A DNA stretch of 64,000 nt from Streptomyces sp. BA2. Its GTDB lineage: Bacteria; Actinomycetota; Actinomycetes; Streptomycetales; Streptomycetaceae. Within the stretch, counting starts at the first letter, position 1. Each line of letters starts with the position of its first letter. The DNA is taken from the NCBI RefSeq assembly GCF_009769735.1, contig NZ_WSRO01000002.1, forward strand, positions 6,931,001 to 6,995,000. The letters are read 5' to 3'. Positions 1 to 12,096 of this stretch are shown here, in pieces. A program made the position numbers and the translations under genes. A model generated the notes under the pieces. It was not told where the DNA came from and did no database searches. It saw only the letters and a list, made by a program, of their open reading frames with translations.

Positions 1-2
1 GG

Positions 3-389
3 CAACGGGCCGTCGCGGGAACGCTGGCGGTCGCCGCCGGAATGACGGACGCGCTGCACCCGGATTCCCCGGAACCGTGCGGCCCGCTGCCCAACGGCGG
101 GCCGGTCGTGGCGGACAGCACCGCGACCGCCGACCGCCCTCGTGTCGCGGACTTCGTGCGTGCCTGCCAGCGGGCCGGGGTGCCCTGGCAGTCCTGTGAC
201 CGCGGGGGCGACCTGCCCGATGGCTCGCCCGTGGCGCGCCTGCTCGCCTCCCGTCTCGGCATCCCCGTCATCGACGTGGGCGTGCCCGGTCTGTCGCTCA
301 ATTCGGTACGCGAACTGTGCGGTTCCCACGACCCGAGACTGCTCACGCGCGCACTCACCGAGTTCCTCCTGGCCGACCCCGCGCACTGA
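3..389 (+). CDS. C-terminal part of an M18 aminopeptidase-like protein, probably non-catalytic
   Basis: The reading frame is open from the window edge to TGA at 389, so only the C-terminal part is visible. It aligns by eye with the end of M18 (aspartyl/DNPEP/ApeB) aminopeptidases: the ALHPD stretch, then PLPNGGPVV, then a DLPDGS block, LASRLGIPVIDVG and a final RELCG. In active M18 enzymes the segment before the HP motif reads SADMAHA and carries a metal-binding Asp; here it reads AAGMTDA. The late motif LAMHSIRE carries a metal-binding His; here it reads LSLNSVRE. Two of the five expected metal ligands are therefore replaced, so the protein may not be a peptidase. It sits just ahead of the NRPS cluster regulators and may belong to the cluster. 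The family assignment is firm; the loss of activity is inference from a partial protein. Confidence 0.7.
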   Translation, partial: QRAVAGTLAVAAGMTDALHPDSPEPCGPLPNGGPVVADSTATADRPRVADFVRACQRAGVPWQSCDRGGDLPDGSPVARLLASRLGIPVIDVGVPGLSLNSVRELCGSHDPRLLTRALTEFLLADPAH

Positions 390-438
390 CCACTTTGCTC
401 CACCCATCACGACGGAACTCCCATGGGAGGGAACGCAC

Positions 439-1905
439 TTGACGGCCACCATCAACGCCATGAGCCTCGGCGACCTGCTCCAGCACTACCGCGGCCGTGC
501 CCGGCTGACACAGACCGAACTCGCCGGGCTCTCCGCCGTGAGTGTCCGTGCCATCCGCAACCTCGAACTCGGGCTCGCGCGAAACCCGCGCAAGGAGACG
601 ATCCGGCTGCTCGCCGACGCGCTCAGGCTCGGTGGCGGCCGCCGGGCGGCGCTCTTCGTCGCGGCCGGACTCCGGGCCGACGACGCCAGTTTCGAAGTCC
701 TGTCGGTGCTGCCCGCCGTGGCGGCGACACGCCCGCACGGCCGGGGCGCCGAACTGGAACGCACCGTCGGGATGTTGCGCCGGCCCACCGGGAGGGTCGT
801 CACCGTCGCCGGTCTCGGCGGCTGCGGCAAGACCCGCCTCGCCCTGGCGGCAGCCCACATCCTGCACACCGAAACCGGCGTACCCACCTTGTGGATGAGC
901 GTGTCCCGCGCTGCCGGACCCGACACAGGGATCCACGACGGGCTCCAGGTCGCCCCGGCCGCCGTCTGGATGGAAGGACTGCTCGCGCGCACCCGCGGTG
1001 CCGGCACCGAGGCCGCGCGACTGGTGGGTGACAGGGACGTCCTGCTGGTGATCGACGGCAACGACACCACACCGGACGGCGACCGCGTCTCCCGCGCGAC
1101 CATGGACGCCCTCCTCGCGGAGTGCCCACGGCTGCGCGTCGTGGAGACCGCGCGTACCGCGCGCGACAGGGAGCAGGACCGGACCGTCCAGCTGGGTCCG
1201 CTCCACGCCCATGACGTCGACGCGCTCGACGGACCGCACCCGGCGCCGCCCTCGCCCGCGCTCGCCGTCCTCCTCGACCGGATCGCCGTACTGCGCCCGG
1301 GCTACCGGCCGGACGCCGGTGACGCCGCCGCGCTGGGGGAGATCTGCTCCCTGCTCGACGGGCTGCCCCGGGCCCTTGAATCGGTTGCCTCCTGGCTCGT
1401 GCTGTGCCCACCCGACGAACTCGTGTCGATGGCCCGCTCCGAACCCCTGCTCCTGGCCGCACCCCCCTGCGACACCGCCGCCGGCAGCTGGATCGACCGG
1501 GCGCTCGCGCAGGCCGTCGCCGAACTGACGCCGGATCAGCGTACGTTGCTGGCCCAGCTGGCCGACCTGGACGGTCACTGGACGGTGGAGCAGGTGGCGC
1601 TGCGGCTCGGCCTGAGCCGTGCCTCCGCCGCGGTGGCGGTGCAGGCGATGCTGCACCAAGGGCTCGTCCGCCGAGAACACACGGACAGGCGGATCGCGTT
1701 CAGCGTCCTGAACCTCGTACGGGCGGCATGCCCCTCCGTACTGCCCCACCCTGCTACCCCCTCTCACCCCTCTATGCCCTCTCAACCTTCACAGCGACAG
1801 GAGGAAGCTCCCCATGACGGCGCAGACCATCGTCGGGATACTCGCCGATTCGGTACGGCTGCGGGTGTTCTCCGCGATCGTTCTCGGCGCGGGCACGCTG
1901 CCTGA
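439..1905 (+). CDS. XRE-type HTH regulator with NB-ARC/STAND ATPase domain
   Basis: This is probably the pathway-specific regulator of the neighbouring NRPS cluster. An N-terminal XRE-like helix-turn-helix (LTQTELAGLSAVSVRAIRNLE, about residues 20-45) is followed by a P-loop GLGGCGKT at about residues 125-132 and a Walker B-like DVLLVIDGND. A winged-helix-like segment (WTVEQVALRLGLS) lies near the C-terminus. This is the layout of AfsR/SARP-like STAND regulators, but with an XRE rather than an OmpR-type DNA-binding domain. The start chosen is TTG at 439, because GGAGG ends 8 nt upstream; ATG at 460 is the alternative. The 3' end overlaps the next gene by 92 bp, so the last 30 residues (low-complexity Pro/Ser then Arg-rich) could be poorly constrained. 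ATP- or ligand-gated activation is known for the family; the target genes are inferred from position. Confidence 0.7.
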   Translation: MTATINAMSLGDLLQHYRGRARLTQTELAGLSAVSVRAIRNLELGLARNPRKETIRLLADALRLGGGRRAALFVAAGLRADDASFEVLSVLPAVAATRPHGRGAELERTVGMLRRPTGRVVTVAGLGGCGKTRLALAAAHILHTETGVPTLWMSVSRAAGPDTGIHDGLQVAPAAVWMEGLLARTRGAGTEAARLVGDRDVLLVIDGNDTTPDGDRVSRATMDALLAECPRLRVVETARTARDREQDRTVQLGPLHAHDVDALDGPHPAPPSPALAVLLDRIAVLRPGYRPDAGDAAALGEICSLLDGLPRALESVASWLVLCPPDELVSMARSEPLLLAAPPCDTAAGSWIDRALAQAVAELTPDQRTLLAQLADLDGHWTVEQVALRLGLSRASAAVAVQAMLHQGLVRREHTDRRIAFSVLNLVRAACPSVLPHPATPSHPSMPSQPSQRQEEAPHDGADHRRDTRRFGTAAGVLRDRSRRGHAA

Positions 1906-2356
1906 TGTGGCCCGGGCGGCCGGTACGGCACCCAAGGAGACCGCCGCCGCGGTGCGCAAGCTCGTCGCGGGCGGCCTTGTGACCGAAAGCGAAGGCCAAT
2001 TCCGGGCCGACACCGACCGCTTGAGGGCGGCGGCACGTCCCACGGCCACCTCCACACCGGCAGCGGGCGGCGGACCCGAGACGTCACTGCTGCGCACCTT
2101 CGTCGTGGACGGCCGCCTGCGGAGCCTGCCGGCGCAGTTGGAACGCCGACGGACGGTGCTGCGTCACCTGGCCCGGGGCGCCTTCGAGGCCGGCCGCACC
2201 TACGACGAACCCGCCGTCAACGCCCTGCTGCGCGCCTGGTGCGAGGGCTCCGGGACCGACCACGTCGCCGTCCGCCGGTACCTGATCGAGCTCCAGATCC
2301 TGGATCGCGCCAACGGCGCGTACTGGCTGCGCGACGCCACCACGCAACACGACTGA
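1814..2356 (+). CDS. DUF2087 / ArsR-like winged-helix regulator
   Basis: This 180-residue protein has an N-terminal winged-helix segment (residues about 8-55: LADSVRLRVFSAIVL, then VARAAGTAPKETAAAVRKLVAGGLV). A C-terminal DUF2087-type domain follows, with the signature DGRLRSLPAQLERRRTVLRHL, then YDEPAVNALL and DHVAVRRYLIE. Such proteins are small Gram-positive regulators of unknown ligand. AGGAGG sits 8 nt before the ATG. The gene starts inside the 3' end of the NB-ARC regulator gene, which suggests translational coupling and joint control of the thioesterase and biosynthetic genes that follow. Confidence 0.72.
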   Translation: MTAQTIVGILADSVRLRVFSAIVLGAGTLPDVARAAGTAPKETAAAVRKLVAGGLVTESEGQFRADTDRLRAAARPTATSTPAAGGGPETSLLRTFVVDGRLRSLPAQLERRRTVLRHLARGAFEAGRTYDEPAVNALLRAWCEGSGTDHVAVRRYLIELQILDRANGAYWLRDATTQHD

Positions 2357-2394
2357 CCCCGCCACCCACGAAGCCGACCGCAGGAGAAGCAGGA

Positions 2395-3150
2395 ATGCCC
2401 CAGCACGTCTGGACCAGCGTCGTACGACCCGTACGCGGCACGGCGGTCGCCCGGGTCGTCGTCCTCGCGCACTCGGGAGCCGGCCCCAACGCCCTGCTCC
2501 CGACGGTGCGGTGGCTCCCCCACGACGTCGAGGCCGTCGGCGTCACCTTGCCCGGCAGGGAGCGCAGATTCGGGGAGGACCCCAGCCGGATCCTGGAGGA
2601 TCCCGAGGGCGCGGTGGCGGCCGTGGCCGGAGAACTGCGCACCCTGTCCCCCCTGCCGACCGTCCTCTTCGGGCACAGCATGGGCGCCGCCTTCGCCGTG
2701 GCGCTCGCTCTGGCCGACCCGGACCTGTGCCGGGCCCTGGTCCTCAGCGCTCACCCCAACGGCGGCTCGCGTACCGCGCTCGCGGGGAAATGGAGCGAGG
2801 AGGACCTGATGGACATCCTCGAACGGGGCGGCGGCACACCCGCCGAAGTCCTGCAGGACGAGTACCTCCAGGCACACCTGCTCAACGTGCTGCGCTGCGA
2901 TCTCACCCTCGGGCACCGCCTGGCCACCGGGCACGCCCACCGGACCCTGCCGGTCCCGCTCATCGTCCTCGGCGGCCGCGACGACGCGCTGACCGAGACC
3001 GCCGAACTCACCCGCTGGAGCCGGCGCGCCGGTGCGGGCCTACGCAATCGGGTCTTTTCCGGGGGCCACTTCTACCTGTTGGACGAGGCCAATCAGAAGG
3101 ACGTGGCGGACGAGATCGCCGGCGCCCTCCGGGTATCGGCAACAGGCTGA
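2395..3150 (+). CDS. Type II thioesterase (NRPS editing)
   Basis: This alpha/beta-hydrolase of 251 residues is of the free-standing TEII family. Such enzymes remove wrong or stalled acyl groups from carrier-protein phosphopantetheine arms. The HSGAGP oxyanion segment is near the N-terminus and the nucleophile elbow GHSMG has Ser at about residue 95. GGRDD supplies the acid and GGHFYL the catalytic His, so the triad is complete. The ATG at 2395 has AGGAG closely upstream; the open frame extends further 5' into the preceding gene but without a better start. The neighbouring diaminopropionate and NRPS genes fit a cluster housekeeping role. Because no NRPS here carries its own TE domain, this enzyme could also take part in product release, but that is inference. 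Confidence 0.9.
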   Translation: MPQHVWTSVVRPVRGTAVARVVVLAHSGAGPNALLPTVRWLPHDVEAVGVTLPGRERRFGEDPSRILEDPEGAVAAVAGELRTLSPLPTVLFGHSMGAAFAVALALADPDLCRALVLSAHPNGGSRTALAGKWSEEDLMDILERGGGTPAEVLQDEYLQAHLLNVLRCDLTLGHRLATGHAHRTLPVPLIVLGGRDDALTETAELTRWSRRAGAGLRNRVFSGGHFYLLDEANQKDVADEIAGALRVSATG

Positions 3151-3255
3151 CAACTGCCCCCGCACTGCCGGTGGGAATGCCGAAAGGCGCGGGGGACGCG
3201 CGGATATCGTTCGGGAGATGGGTTGCTCGTCCGACCCGTGATGTGCGGAGGGGCA

Positions 3256-4248
3256 TTGATACCAGAACGAATCTACGACGTCTCATCGGGAGACCGGTTC
3301 ATGGAACTCCCGGGATTTACGGCAGAATTCGTGACCAACGTAAAGATCGAGGGTCTCAACCCGGCCGGATCCATCAAAATGAAAACGGCCCGGGAAATGA
3401 TCCTCGACGCCGAGGCGCGGGGACGCATCACACCTGAGTGCGAACTCATCGAATCCACATCGGGAAACCTGGGAGTGGCCCTCGCCTCCATCTGCGCGGC
3501 CCGGGGCTACCGCATCACCCTGGTCACCGACCCCAACGTGAACGCGCGCACCCTGCGCTTCATCAAGGCGCTCGGCGCCGAGGTGGTGATCGTGGACGAG
3601 CGGGACCGGGCGGGCGGCTATCTCGCCACCCGCATCGAGTACATCCGCCGACGCACCGCGGCCGACTCCCGGCTCGTGTGGCTGAACCAGTACGCCAACC
3701 CGGTCAACACCACAGCCCACAGTACGCACACGGTGGGTGAGATCCTCGCGGGCTTCGGCGCACCCGACTGGCTGTTCGTGGGCACCGGGACGTCGGGAAC
3801 CCTGATGGGCTGCGTGCGGGGACTGCGTGAGGCGGGGGCGTCGACGAACGTCGTCGCGGTCGACGCCGTGGGCTCGGTGACGTTCGGCGGGGGACCCGGA
3901 CGGCGCTGGATCCCCGGGATCGGCACCAGCCGCGTCCCCGAGATCTTCATCGACGACGGCTCGTTCCACAAAGTCCTCGTCGACGAGCGGGACGCCATAC
4001 GCACCTGCCGCAGGGTCGCCCGCGAACACGGGCTGCTGCTTGGCGGGTCCTCCGGCAGCACGCTGGCGGCTGTCGCCGCGTTCAGCGGCCGGATCGCCCC
4101 CGGGAGCCGGGTACTTGCCATCTCCCCGGACATGGGGGAGGGCTACCTCGACACCGTCTACAACGACGACTGGGTCGTCGAACGATTCGGGTCAGAAACT
4201 CTCGCCGCCGCCCCGGAGCGAAGAGAAGCCGAATACCTGCCGGGCTGA
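3256..4248 (+). CDS. sbnA: SbnA-like N-(2-amino-2-carboxyethyl)-L-glutamate synthase (PLP)
   Basis: This is the first enzyme of L-2,3-diaminopropionate synthesis: a PLP-dependent beta-replacement enzyme joining O-phospho-L-serine and glutamate. It is a cysteine-synthase fold protein. The PLP lysine lies in NPAGSIKMK, followed by the Asn loop STSGNLG and the phosphate-binding GTGTSGT. The SbnA-specific stretches NQYANPVN, PGIGTSRVPEI and GGSSGST match my memory of staphyloferrin B SbnA. Start choice is uncertain: TTG 3256 has GGAGGGG just upstream (short spacing) and gives the usual N-terminus; ATG 3241 and TTG 3223 are in frame. The N-terminal codons are noticeably A/T-richer than those of neighbouring genes, a possible transfer trace. 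SbnB follows 27 bp downstream. Confidence 0.88.
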   Translation: MIPERIYDVSSGDRFMELPGFTAEFVTNVKIEGLNPAGSIKMKTAREMILDAEARGRITPECELIESTSGNLGVALASICAARGYRITLVTDPNVNARTLRFIKALGAEVVIVDERDRAGGYLATRIEYIRRRTAADSRLVWLNQYANPVNTTAHSTHTVGEILAGFGAPDWLFVGTGTSGTLMGCVRGLREAGASTNVVAVDAVGSVTFGGGPGRRWIPGIGTSRVPEIFIDDGSFHKVLVDERDAIRTCRRVAREHGLLLGGSSGSTLAAVAAFSGRIAPGSRVLAISPDMGEGYLDTVYNDDWVVERFGSETLAAAPERREAEYLPG

Positions 4249-4275
4249 CAAGCACCCAGACTCAGAGGAACGAAC

Positions 4276-5274
4276 GTGTTTGAATTTTCCGTGCTCAGCG
4301 GCAGCGACGTCATGGCAATAATGGCAGGCAGGGAAAAAGACGTCATCGCCTGCGTACGCGACGCCTACCTCACCCATGAGGCGGGCGACAGCGTGAATCC
4401 GGACAGCTATTTCCTCCGGTTCCCGGAGAAGCCCGATTCCCGCATCATCGCCCTGCCCGCCCATCTCGGTGGAACCACCGATGTCGCCGGAATCAAGTGG
4501 ATAGCGAGCTTTCCGCGCAATGTGGAGTCGGGGCTCCCGCGGGCCTCGGCGGTGCTTGTCCTCAACGACTACACGACCGGCTACCCGTTCGCCCTGCTGG
4601 AAGCGGCCGGCATCAGTGCCGCGCGCACGGCAGCGTCCGCCGCGCTCGCCGCCACGACCCTGAGCCATGGCGTGCCCGCCAGCATCGGAGTGCTCGGCGG
4701 CGGTGTCATCGCCCGGACCATCTGCCGGTATCTGCACCACGCGGGCATACCGCTCACCGACGTCCGCTGCCACGACATCGACGAGCCATCGGCGCGGACC
4801 CTGGCCGATCACCTCTCGACCGAGTACGAGGCCGCCTCCCGCACGGCGTCCGCCGACGAGGCCCTCGACTGCGATCTGGTGGTGCTCGCCACCACCGCGC
4901 TACGCCCCCACATCTCCGCCGACCGCGTTCTGCGGCCCGGGCAGCTGATCCTCAATGTCTCGCTGCGTGACCTGGCCCCGGAACTGCTGCTCACGGCGGA
5001 CAACGTGCTGGACGACGTCGACCACTGCATGAAGGCGGACACCTCTCCCCACCTGGCCGAACAGCTCACCGGCAACCGGGACTTCGTCACCGGGACACTC
5101 GCTCAGGTGCTTACGGGACAGGTGCGGACCAACCCGCGGCGGGCCACCGTCTTCTCGCCGTTCGGCCTGGGCGTCCTCGATCTGGCCGTCGGTCACTACG
5201 TTCACGGCCAGGCCGCCGCCGAAGGGCTACTGCGGACGATCCCCGACTTCTTCGGCGAGACCAGCCGCTGGTAG
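4276..5274 (+). CDS. sbnB: SbnB-like N-(2-amino-2-carboxyethyl)-L-glutamate dehydrogenase
   Basis: The second diaminopropionate enzyme is an NAD-dependent member of the ornithine cyclodeaminase/mu-crystallin family. It oxidatively cleaves the SbnA product to L-2,3-diaminopropionate and 2-oxoglutarate. Family signatures are SYFLRFPE, the substrate-loop GIKWIASFPRN, the central AAGISAARTAA segment and the Rossmann motif GVLGGGVIA. The length of 332 residues is normal. The GTG start at 4276 lies close behind a purine-rich AGAGGAACGAAC leader. Together with the preceding gene it gives a complete two-gene diaminopropionate supply, so this amino acid is very probably a building block of the cluster product. 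Confidence 0.88.
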   Translation: MFEFSVLSGSDVMAIMAGREKDVIACVRDAYLTHEAGDSVNPDSYFLRFPEKPDSRIIALPAHLGGTTDVAGIKWIASFPRNVESGLPRASAVLVLNDYTTGYPFALLEAAGISAARTAASAALAATTLSHGVPASIGVLGGGVIARTICRYLHHAGIPLTDVRCHDIDEPSARTLADHLSTEYEAASRTASADEALDCDLVVLATTALRPHISADRVLRPGQLILNVSLRDLAPELLLTADNVLDDVDHCMKADTSPHLAEQLTGNRDFVTGTLAQVLTGQVRTNPRRATVFSPFGLGVLDLAVGHYVHGQAAAEGLLRTIPDFFGETSRW

Positions 5275-5324
5275 GCCCCGGGCCGCCTTCTTCTGTCCAC
5301 CCACATCGAACGGGAACCGCAACC

Positions 5325-5615
5325 ATGAATGCCGCAGACCCTCGCCCGTCCCGGTCCGAGACCGAGGCCAAGGTCGCCGCCGTGATGGCTCAAGTGCTGG
5401 AGCTCGACTCCGTGGCCGCCGAGGACAACTTCTTCGAGCACGGCGGGAATTCGCTGCGCGCGATGCGGCTCTGGGGCGAACTGCGCGCCGTCCTCGGGGT
5501 GGAGTTCGCACTGCGGCAGATCTTCGAGACCCCCACGCCGGCCGGTCTCGCCGCGGCTCTGGACGGCGCCGCACAACCGGCCGCCGCCCGGCCCAAGCTG
5601 GTGCGCCGGTCCTGA
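5325..5615 (+). CDS. Free-standing peptidyl carrier protein
   Basis: This 96-residue carrier protein has the phosphopantetheine motif HGGNSLRAM, with the attachment Ser at residue 43, preceded by the typical DNFFEHGG turn. It ends in ARPKLVRRS, almost the same tail as the two C-A-T proteins downstream. The next gene begins directly with a condensation domain, so this carrier is the natural donor for that domain. It has no adenylation domain of its own and must be loaded in trans, perhaps by the A-T-C protein or by the second module. Diaminopropionate is an obvious candidate cargo because SbnA/SbnB lie immediately upstream, but nothing in the sequence proves it. Confidence 0.88.
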   Translation: MNAADPRPSRSETEAKVAAVMAQVLELDSVAAEDNFFEHGGNSLRAMRLWGELRAVLGVEFALRQIFETPTPAGLAAALDGAAQPAAARPKLVRRS

Positions 5616-5667
5616 CGGCCCTCCCGGACGTCGCGCTGTCGCTTTGAAACTTCCCTGGAGGGTGAGC

Positions 5668-8859
<3,192 letters not shown>

Positions 8860-8864
8860 GTCCG

Positions 8865-11800
8865 ATGAGCATGTTCCCGTTGTCCTACGCCCAGCAGCGA
8901 ATGTGGTTCCTCAACCGCTTCGACGAGCCGGGACCCGCCTACAACGTGCCGTTGGTGGTGCGTGTGGGTGGGGTGTTGGAGGCGTCGGTGGTGGAGTCGG
9001 CGTGGGTGGATGTGGTGGAGCGGCATCAGGTGTTGCGGACGGTGTTCCGTGAGGTGGGGGGTGAGCCTGGGCAAGTGGTGTTGCCGTTGGCTGAGGCGGG
9101 TGTGGTGGTGAAGGTGGTGGATGCCGTTTCGGGTGATGTCGGGGCGGTGGTGCGTGAGTTGGCGGAGCTGCCGTTCGATCTTGATGTGGATGTGTTGGTG
9201 CGGGCTTCGTTGGTGCGGGTGTCGGCGGTGGAGCATGTGCTGGTGCTGGTGATGCATCACGCGGTGTGTGATGGCTGGTCGTTGGGGCCGTTGTTGCGGG
9301 ATCTGGAGGTGGCGTACAACGCGCGGGTGGCGGGTGGTGTTCCCGAGTGGGAGCCGTTGCCGGTGCAGTACGCGGACTACGCGCTGTGGCAGCGTGAGTT
9401 GCTGGGTGACGAGGGTGATGCGCAGAGCGTGGTCAGCCGGCAGCTCGCCTATTGGCGTGAGGCACTGGAGGGGCTCCCGGAGGAACTGGCCCTGCCCTAC
9501 GACCACGCCAGGCCTCCCGTGGCCAGCAACCGCGGCGGCGTCGTCGAGTTCCCCGTCCCTCCCGAGGTGCACGCGGGGCTCGTCGAGATCGCCCGGCAGT
9601 CGCAGGCGACGTTGTTCATGGTGGTGCAGGCCGCCGTCGCGGCCCTGCTGTCCCGCCTTGGGGCGGGTACCGACATCCCGCTCGGCACCTCCGTCGCCGG
9701 CCGCACCGACGAGGAGCTTGACGACCTGGTCGGATTCTTCGTCAACACCCTCGTCCTGCGGACCGACCTGACCGGCGACCCCACGTTCCTCGAACTCGTC
9801 GAGCGGGTACGGGACTTCTCCTTCGCCGCCTACGCCCACCAGGACCTGCCCTTCGAGCGAGTGGTCGAGGACCTGAACCCGACCCGCACCCGTTCGCGCC
9901 ACCCCCTCTTCCAGGTCAACGTCGAACTGCACGAGGCCGGCACGCCACAGCTCCGGCTCACCGGGCTCGACACCTCCCTGGAGGTGGTCAGCACCCCGAC
10001 CGCCAAGTTCGACCTCTCGTGGGACTTCGTCGAGACCGCCCCCGGCGCGGGCGGCACGCCCGGCCTGACCGGCCGTCTCACCTACGCCACCGATCTCTTC
10101 GAGCGGTCGATGGCCGATCGGCTCGGAGAGTGGACACTGCGGCTGCTCGCCGCGGTCGCCGCACGACCCGCGACATCCGTACGCGGCATCGGCCTGCTCG
10201 CCGCGGCCGAGGAACGGGAACTGCTCGACGAGGCACGGCCCGCCCACGAGGGCATCGAGACCGGCGTCGTGGAGCGCGTACGGCGGCACGCGGCCGAACG
10301 CCCCGACGCCACGGCCGTGATCGACGACCACGGCCCGGTGGGCTACGGCCAACTCGTCGGACGTTCCAGCGGCCTCGCGCGGACACTGACCTCGACGGGC
10401 GTACAGGTCGGGACCGTTGTCGCTGTCCTCGCCCACCGCGGGGCACAGGCCGTCACCGCGATCCTCGGGATCACCACCGCGGGCGGCGTGTACCTTCCCC
10501 TCGACCCCAAGGCGCCACCTGCCCGTACCCTCGGCCTGCTGCGCGACGCCGGCTGTTCACTGCTCCTGGCGGACACGACGCACCTGGCAGCGGCGCGGCA
10601 CCTGGCAGCCGAAGGCACCGGCACCGGCCAGGCCCTGCGCGTCCTGCCGGTGGACGCCCCTGCCGACCCGCTCGACAGTCTCGTACCGGTCAAGGGCGGG
10701 CCCGACGACCTCGCCTACGTCATCTTCACCTCGGGCTCCACAGGACGCCCCAAGGGGGCGATGGTCCACCGGCGCGGCATGATGAACAACCTCCTGTGCG
10801 AGGCCGAGGCCGTCGGTATCGACGGGCCCCGCACCGTGGCCTCCACCGCGCCCCTCACCTTCGACATCTCCGTCTGGCAGATGTTCGTGCCCCTTGTCTT
10901 CGGCGGCACGGTGCGGGCCTTGCCCGACGAGATCGTGCGCGACCCGAGCGGCCTGTTCGCGCTCGCCGCGGACGAGGGCATCGACGTCCTCCAGGTCGTG
11001 CCCAGTCTGCTGCAGGCCGCGGTCGACGAGTGGGACGACGGCGCGCGGCCGCCCGCGCTGCGCCTCGACCGTCTCGCCGTGACCGGCGAGGCACTCCCGG
11101 CGGCACTGTGCCACCGCTGGGGCGCCCGCTATCCACACATCCCACTCGTCAACTGCTATGGCCCCACCGAGTGTTCGGACGACGTCACGCACGCCGTGAT
11201 CGACCCGGCCGGCCTGCCCGCCGACTACCGCACGCCCATCGGGCGTGCCGTGCGGGGCAGCCGCCTGTACGTCCTTGACGACGCGCTCGGCCTGACACCG
11301 CCCGGCGTCGTGGGCGAGCTGTACATCGGCGGCATCGTGGTGGGCCGCGGCTACTTCGGCGATCCCCCGCGCACGGCGAGCACCTTCGTCGCCGACCCGT
11401 TCTGCCCCGAGCCAGGACGCCGGATGTATCGCACCGGTGACCTCGTCCGCCGCCGTGAGGACGGCCAGTTGGAGTTCCTCGGGCGCCGCGACCACCAGGT
11501 CAAGATCCGCGGCCAGCGCATCGAACTCGGCGAGATCGAGCACGCGTTCCAGGCGACCGGTCTGGTCCGCGGCGCCGCGGTGGTGGTGCGTGAGGATGTG
11601 GTGGGGGACAAGCGGTTGGTGGCGTATGTGGTGCCGGCGGTGGGTGTGTCGGTGGATGTGGGTGTGTTGCGGGGTGAGATGGGTCGGGTGTTGCCGGATT
11701 ACATGGTGCCGTCGGCGGTGGTGGTGTTGGGTGCGTTGCCGTTGACGCGGAATGGGAAGTTGGATCGTCGGGCGTTGCCGGTTCCGGATTATGGGGCGTT

Positions 11801-12092
11801 GTCGGCGGGGCGTGAGCCGCGTTCGGAGCGGGAGCGGGGGGTTGCGGCGCTGTTCGCGGAGGTCTTGCGGGTGGAGTCGGTGTCGTTGGACGACAACTTC
11901 TTCGAGCTGGGGGGTCATTCGCTGCTGGCGACGCGTCTGGTCAACCGCATCCGCACCACCCTCGGCGCCGATCTCAGCCTCCGCCAGCTCTTCGACACCC
12001 CCACGGTGGCCGCCCTCGTCGAGGCTGTCGAGCGTCAGGAGCCCGTCACGGCCGCCCGTCCGCGCCTCGTACGCCGCGACAGGCAGGGGTGA
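8865..12092 (+). CDS. NRPS module 2: C-A-T
   Basis: This second one-module NRPS has the same order as module 1. The C domain starts at the N-terminus (MFPLSYAQQRMWF) with HHAVCDG near residue 131. The A domain has FTSGSTGRPKG near residue 621, NCYGPTE, YRTGDLVRR and NGKLDRR. The T domain has GGHSL with Ser near residue 1019. Hand-read pocket residues are roughly D-I-W-Q-A-T-C-D-D-K, different from module 1, so a second amino acid is used. ATG 8856 overlaps the module 1 stop (ATGA), but GGAGG at 8850-8854 is spaced for ATG 8865, which I chose. The C-terminal tail ARPRLVRRDRQG again precedes a gene that begins with a C domain. No release domain is present. Confidence 0.92.
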   Translation: MSMFPLSYAQQRMWFLNRFDEPGPAYNVPLVVRVGGVLEASVVESAWVDVVERHQVLRTVFREVGGEPGQVVLPLAEAGVVVKVVDAVSGDVGAVVRELAELPFDLDVDVLVRASLVRVSAVEHVLVLVMHHAVCDGWSLGPLLRDLEVAYNARVAGGVPEWEPLPVQYADYALWQRELLGDEGDAQSVVSRQLAYWREALEGLPEELALPYDHARPPVASNRGGVVEFPVPPEVHAGLVEIARQSQATLFMVVQAAVAALLSRLGAGTDIPLGTSVAGRTDEELDDLVGFFVNTLVLRTDLTGDPTFLELVERVRDFSFAAYAHQDLPFERVVEDLNPTRTRSRHPLFQVNVELHEAGTPQLRLTGLDTSLEVVSTPTAKFDLSWDFVETAPGAGGTPGLTGRLTYATDLFERSMADRLGEWTLRLLAAVAARPATSVRGIGLLAAAEERELLDEARPAHEGIETGVVERVRRHAAERPDATAVIDDHGPVGYGQLVGRSSGLARTLTSTGVQVGTVVAVLAHRGAQAVTAILGITTAGGVYLPLDPKAPPARTLGLLRDAGCSLLLADTTHLAAARHLAAEGTGTGQALRVLPVDAPADPLDSLVPVKGGPDDLAYVIFTSGSTGRPKGAMVHRRGMMNNLLCEAEAVGIDGPRTVASTAPLTFDISVWQMFVPLVFGGTVRALPDEIVRDPSGLFALAADEGIDVLQVVPSLLQAAVDEWDDGARPPALRLDRLAVTGEALPAALCHRWGARYPHIPLVNCYGPTECSDDVTHAVIDPAGLPADYRTPIGRAVRGSRLYVLDDALGLTPPGVVGELYIGGIVVGRGYFGDPPRTASTFVADPFCPEPGRRMYRTGDLVRRREDGQLEFLGRRDHQVKIRGQRIELGEIEHAFQATGLVRGAAVVVREDVVGDKRLVAYVVPAVGVSVDVGVLRGEMGRVLPDYMVPSAVVVLGALPLTRNGKLDRRALPVPDYGALSAGREPRSERERGVAALFAEVLRVESVSLDDNFFELGGHSLLATRLVNRIRTTLGADLSLRQLFDTPTVAALVEAVERQEPVTAARPRLVRRDRQG
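8939..9503 (+). repeat. Long direct repeat A, copy 2 (condensation domain of module 2)
   Basis: Partner of 5736-6300 at an offset of 3203 bp, about 97 percent identical by eye, continuing after a gap at 9564-9689. The high identity of synonymous positions shows recent duplication or gene conversion rather than protein-level conservation. Confidence 0.88.
11575..11963 (+). repeat. Long direct repeat C, copy 2 (A-domain end and T domain of module 2)
   Basis: Partner of 8345-8733 at an offset of 3230 bp, with essentially complete identity. The A-domain cores between the repeats are different, so the homogenised blocks frame the specificity region. Confidence 0.9.
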
Positions 12093-12096
12093 GGAC

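Noticed and set aside
142..438. The long 5' extension of the NB-ARC regulator frame into the M18-like gene
   Set aside because: It overlaps real coding sequence in another frame and has no regulator-like sequence before the TTG at 439.
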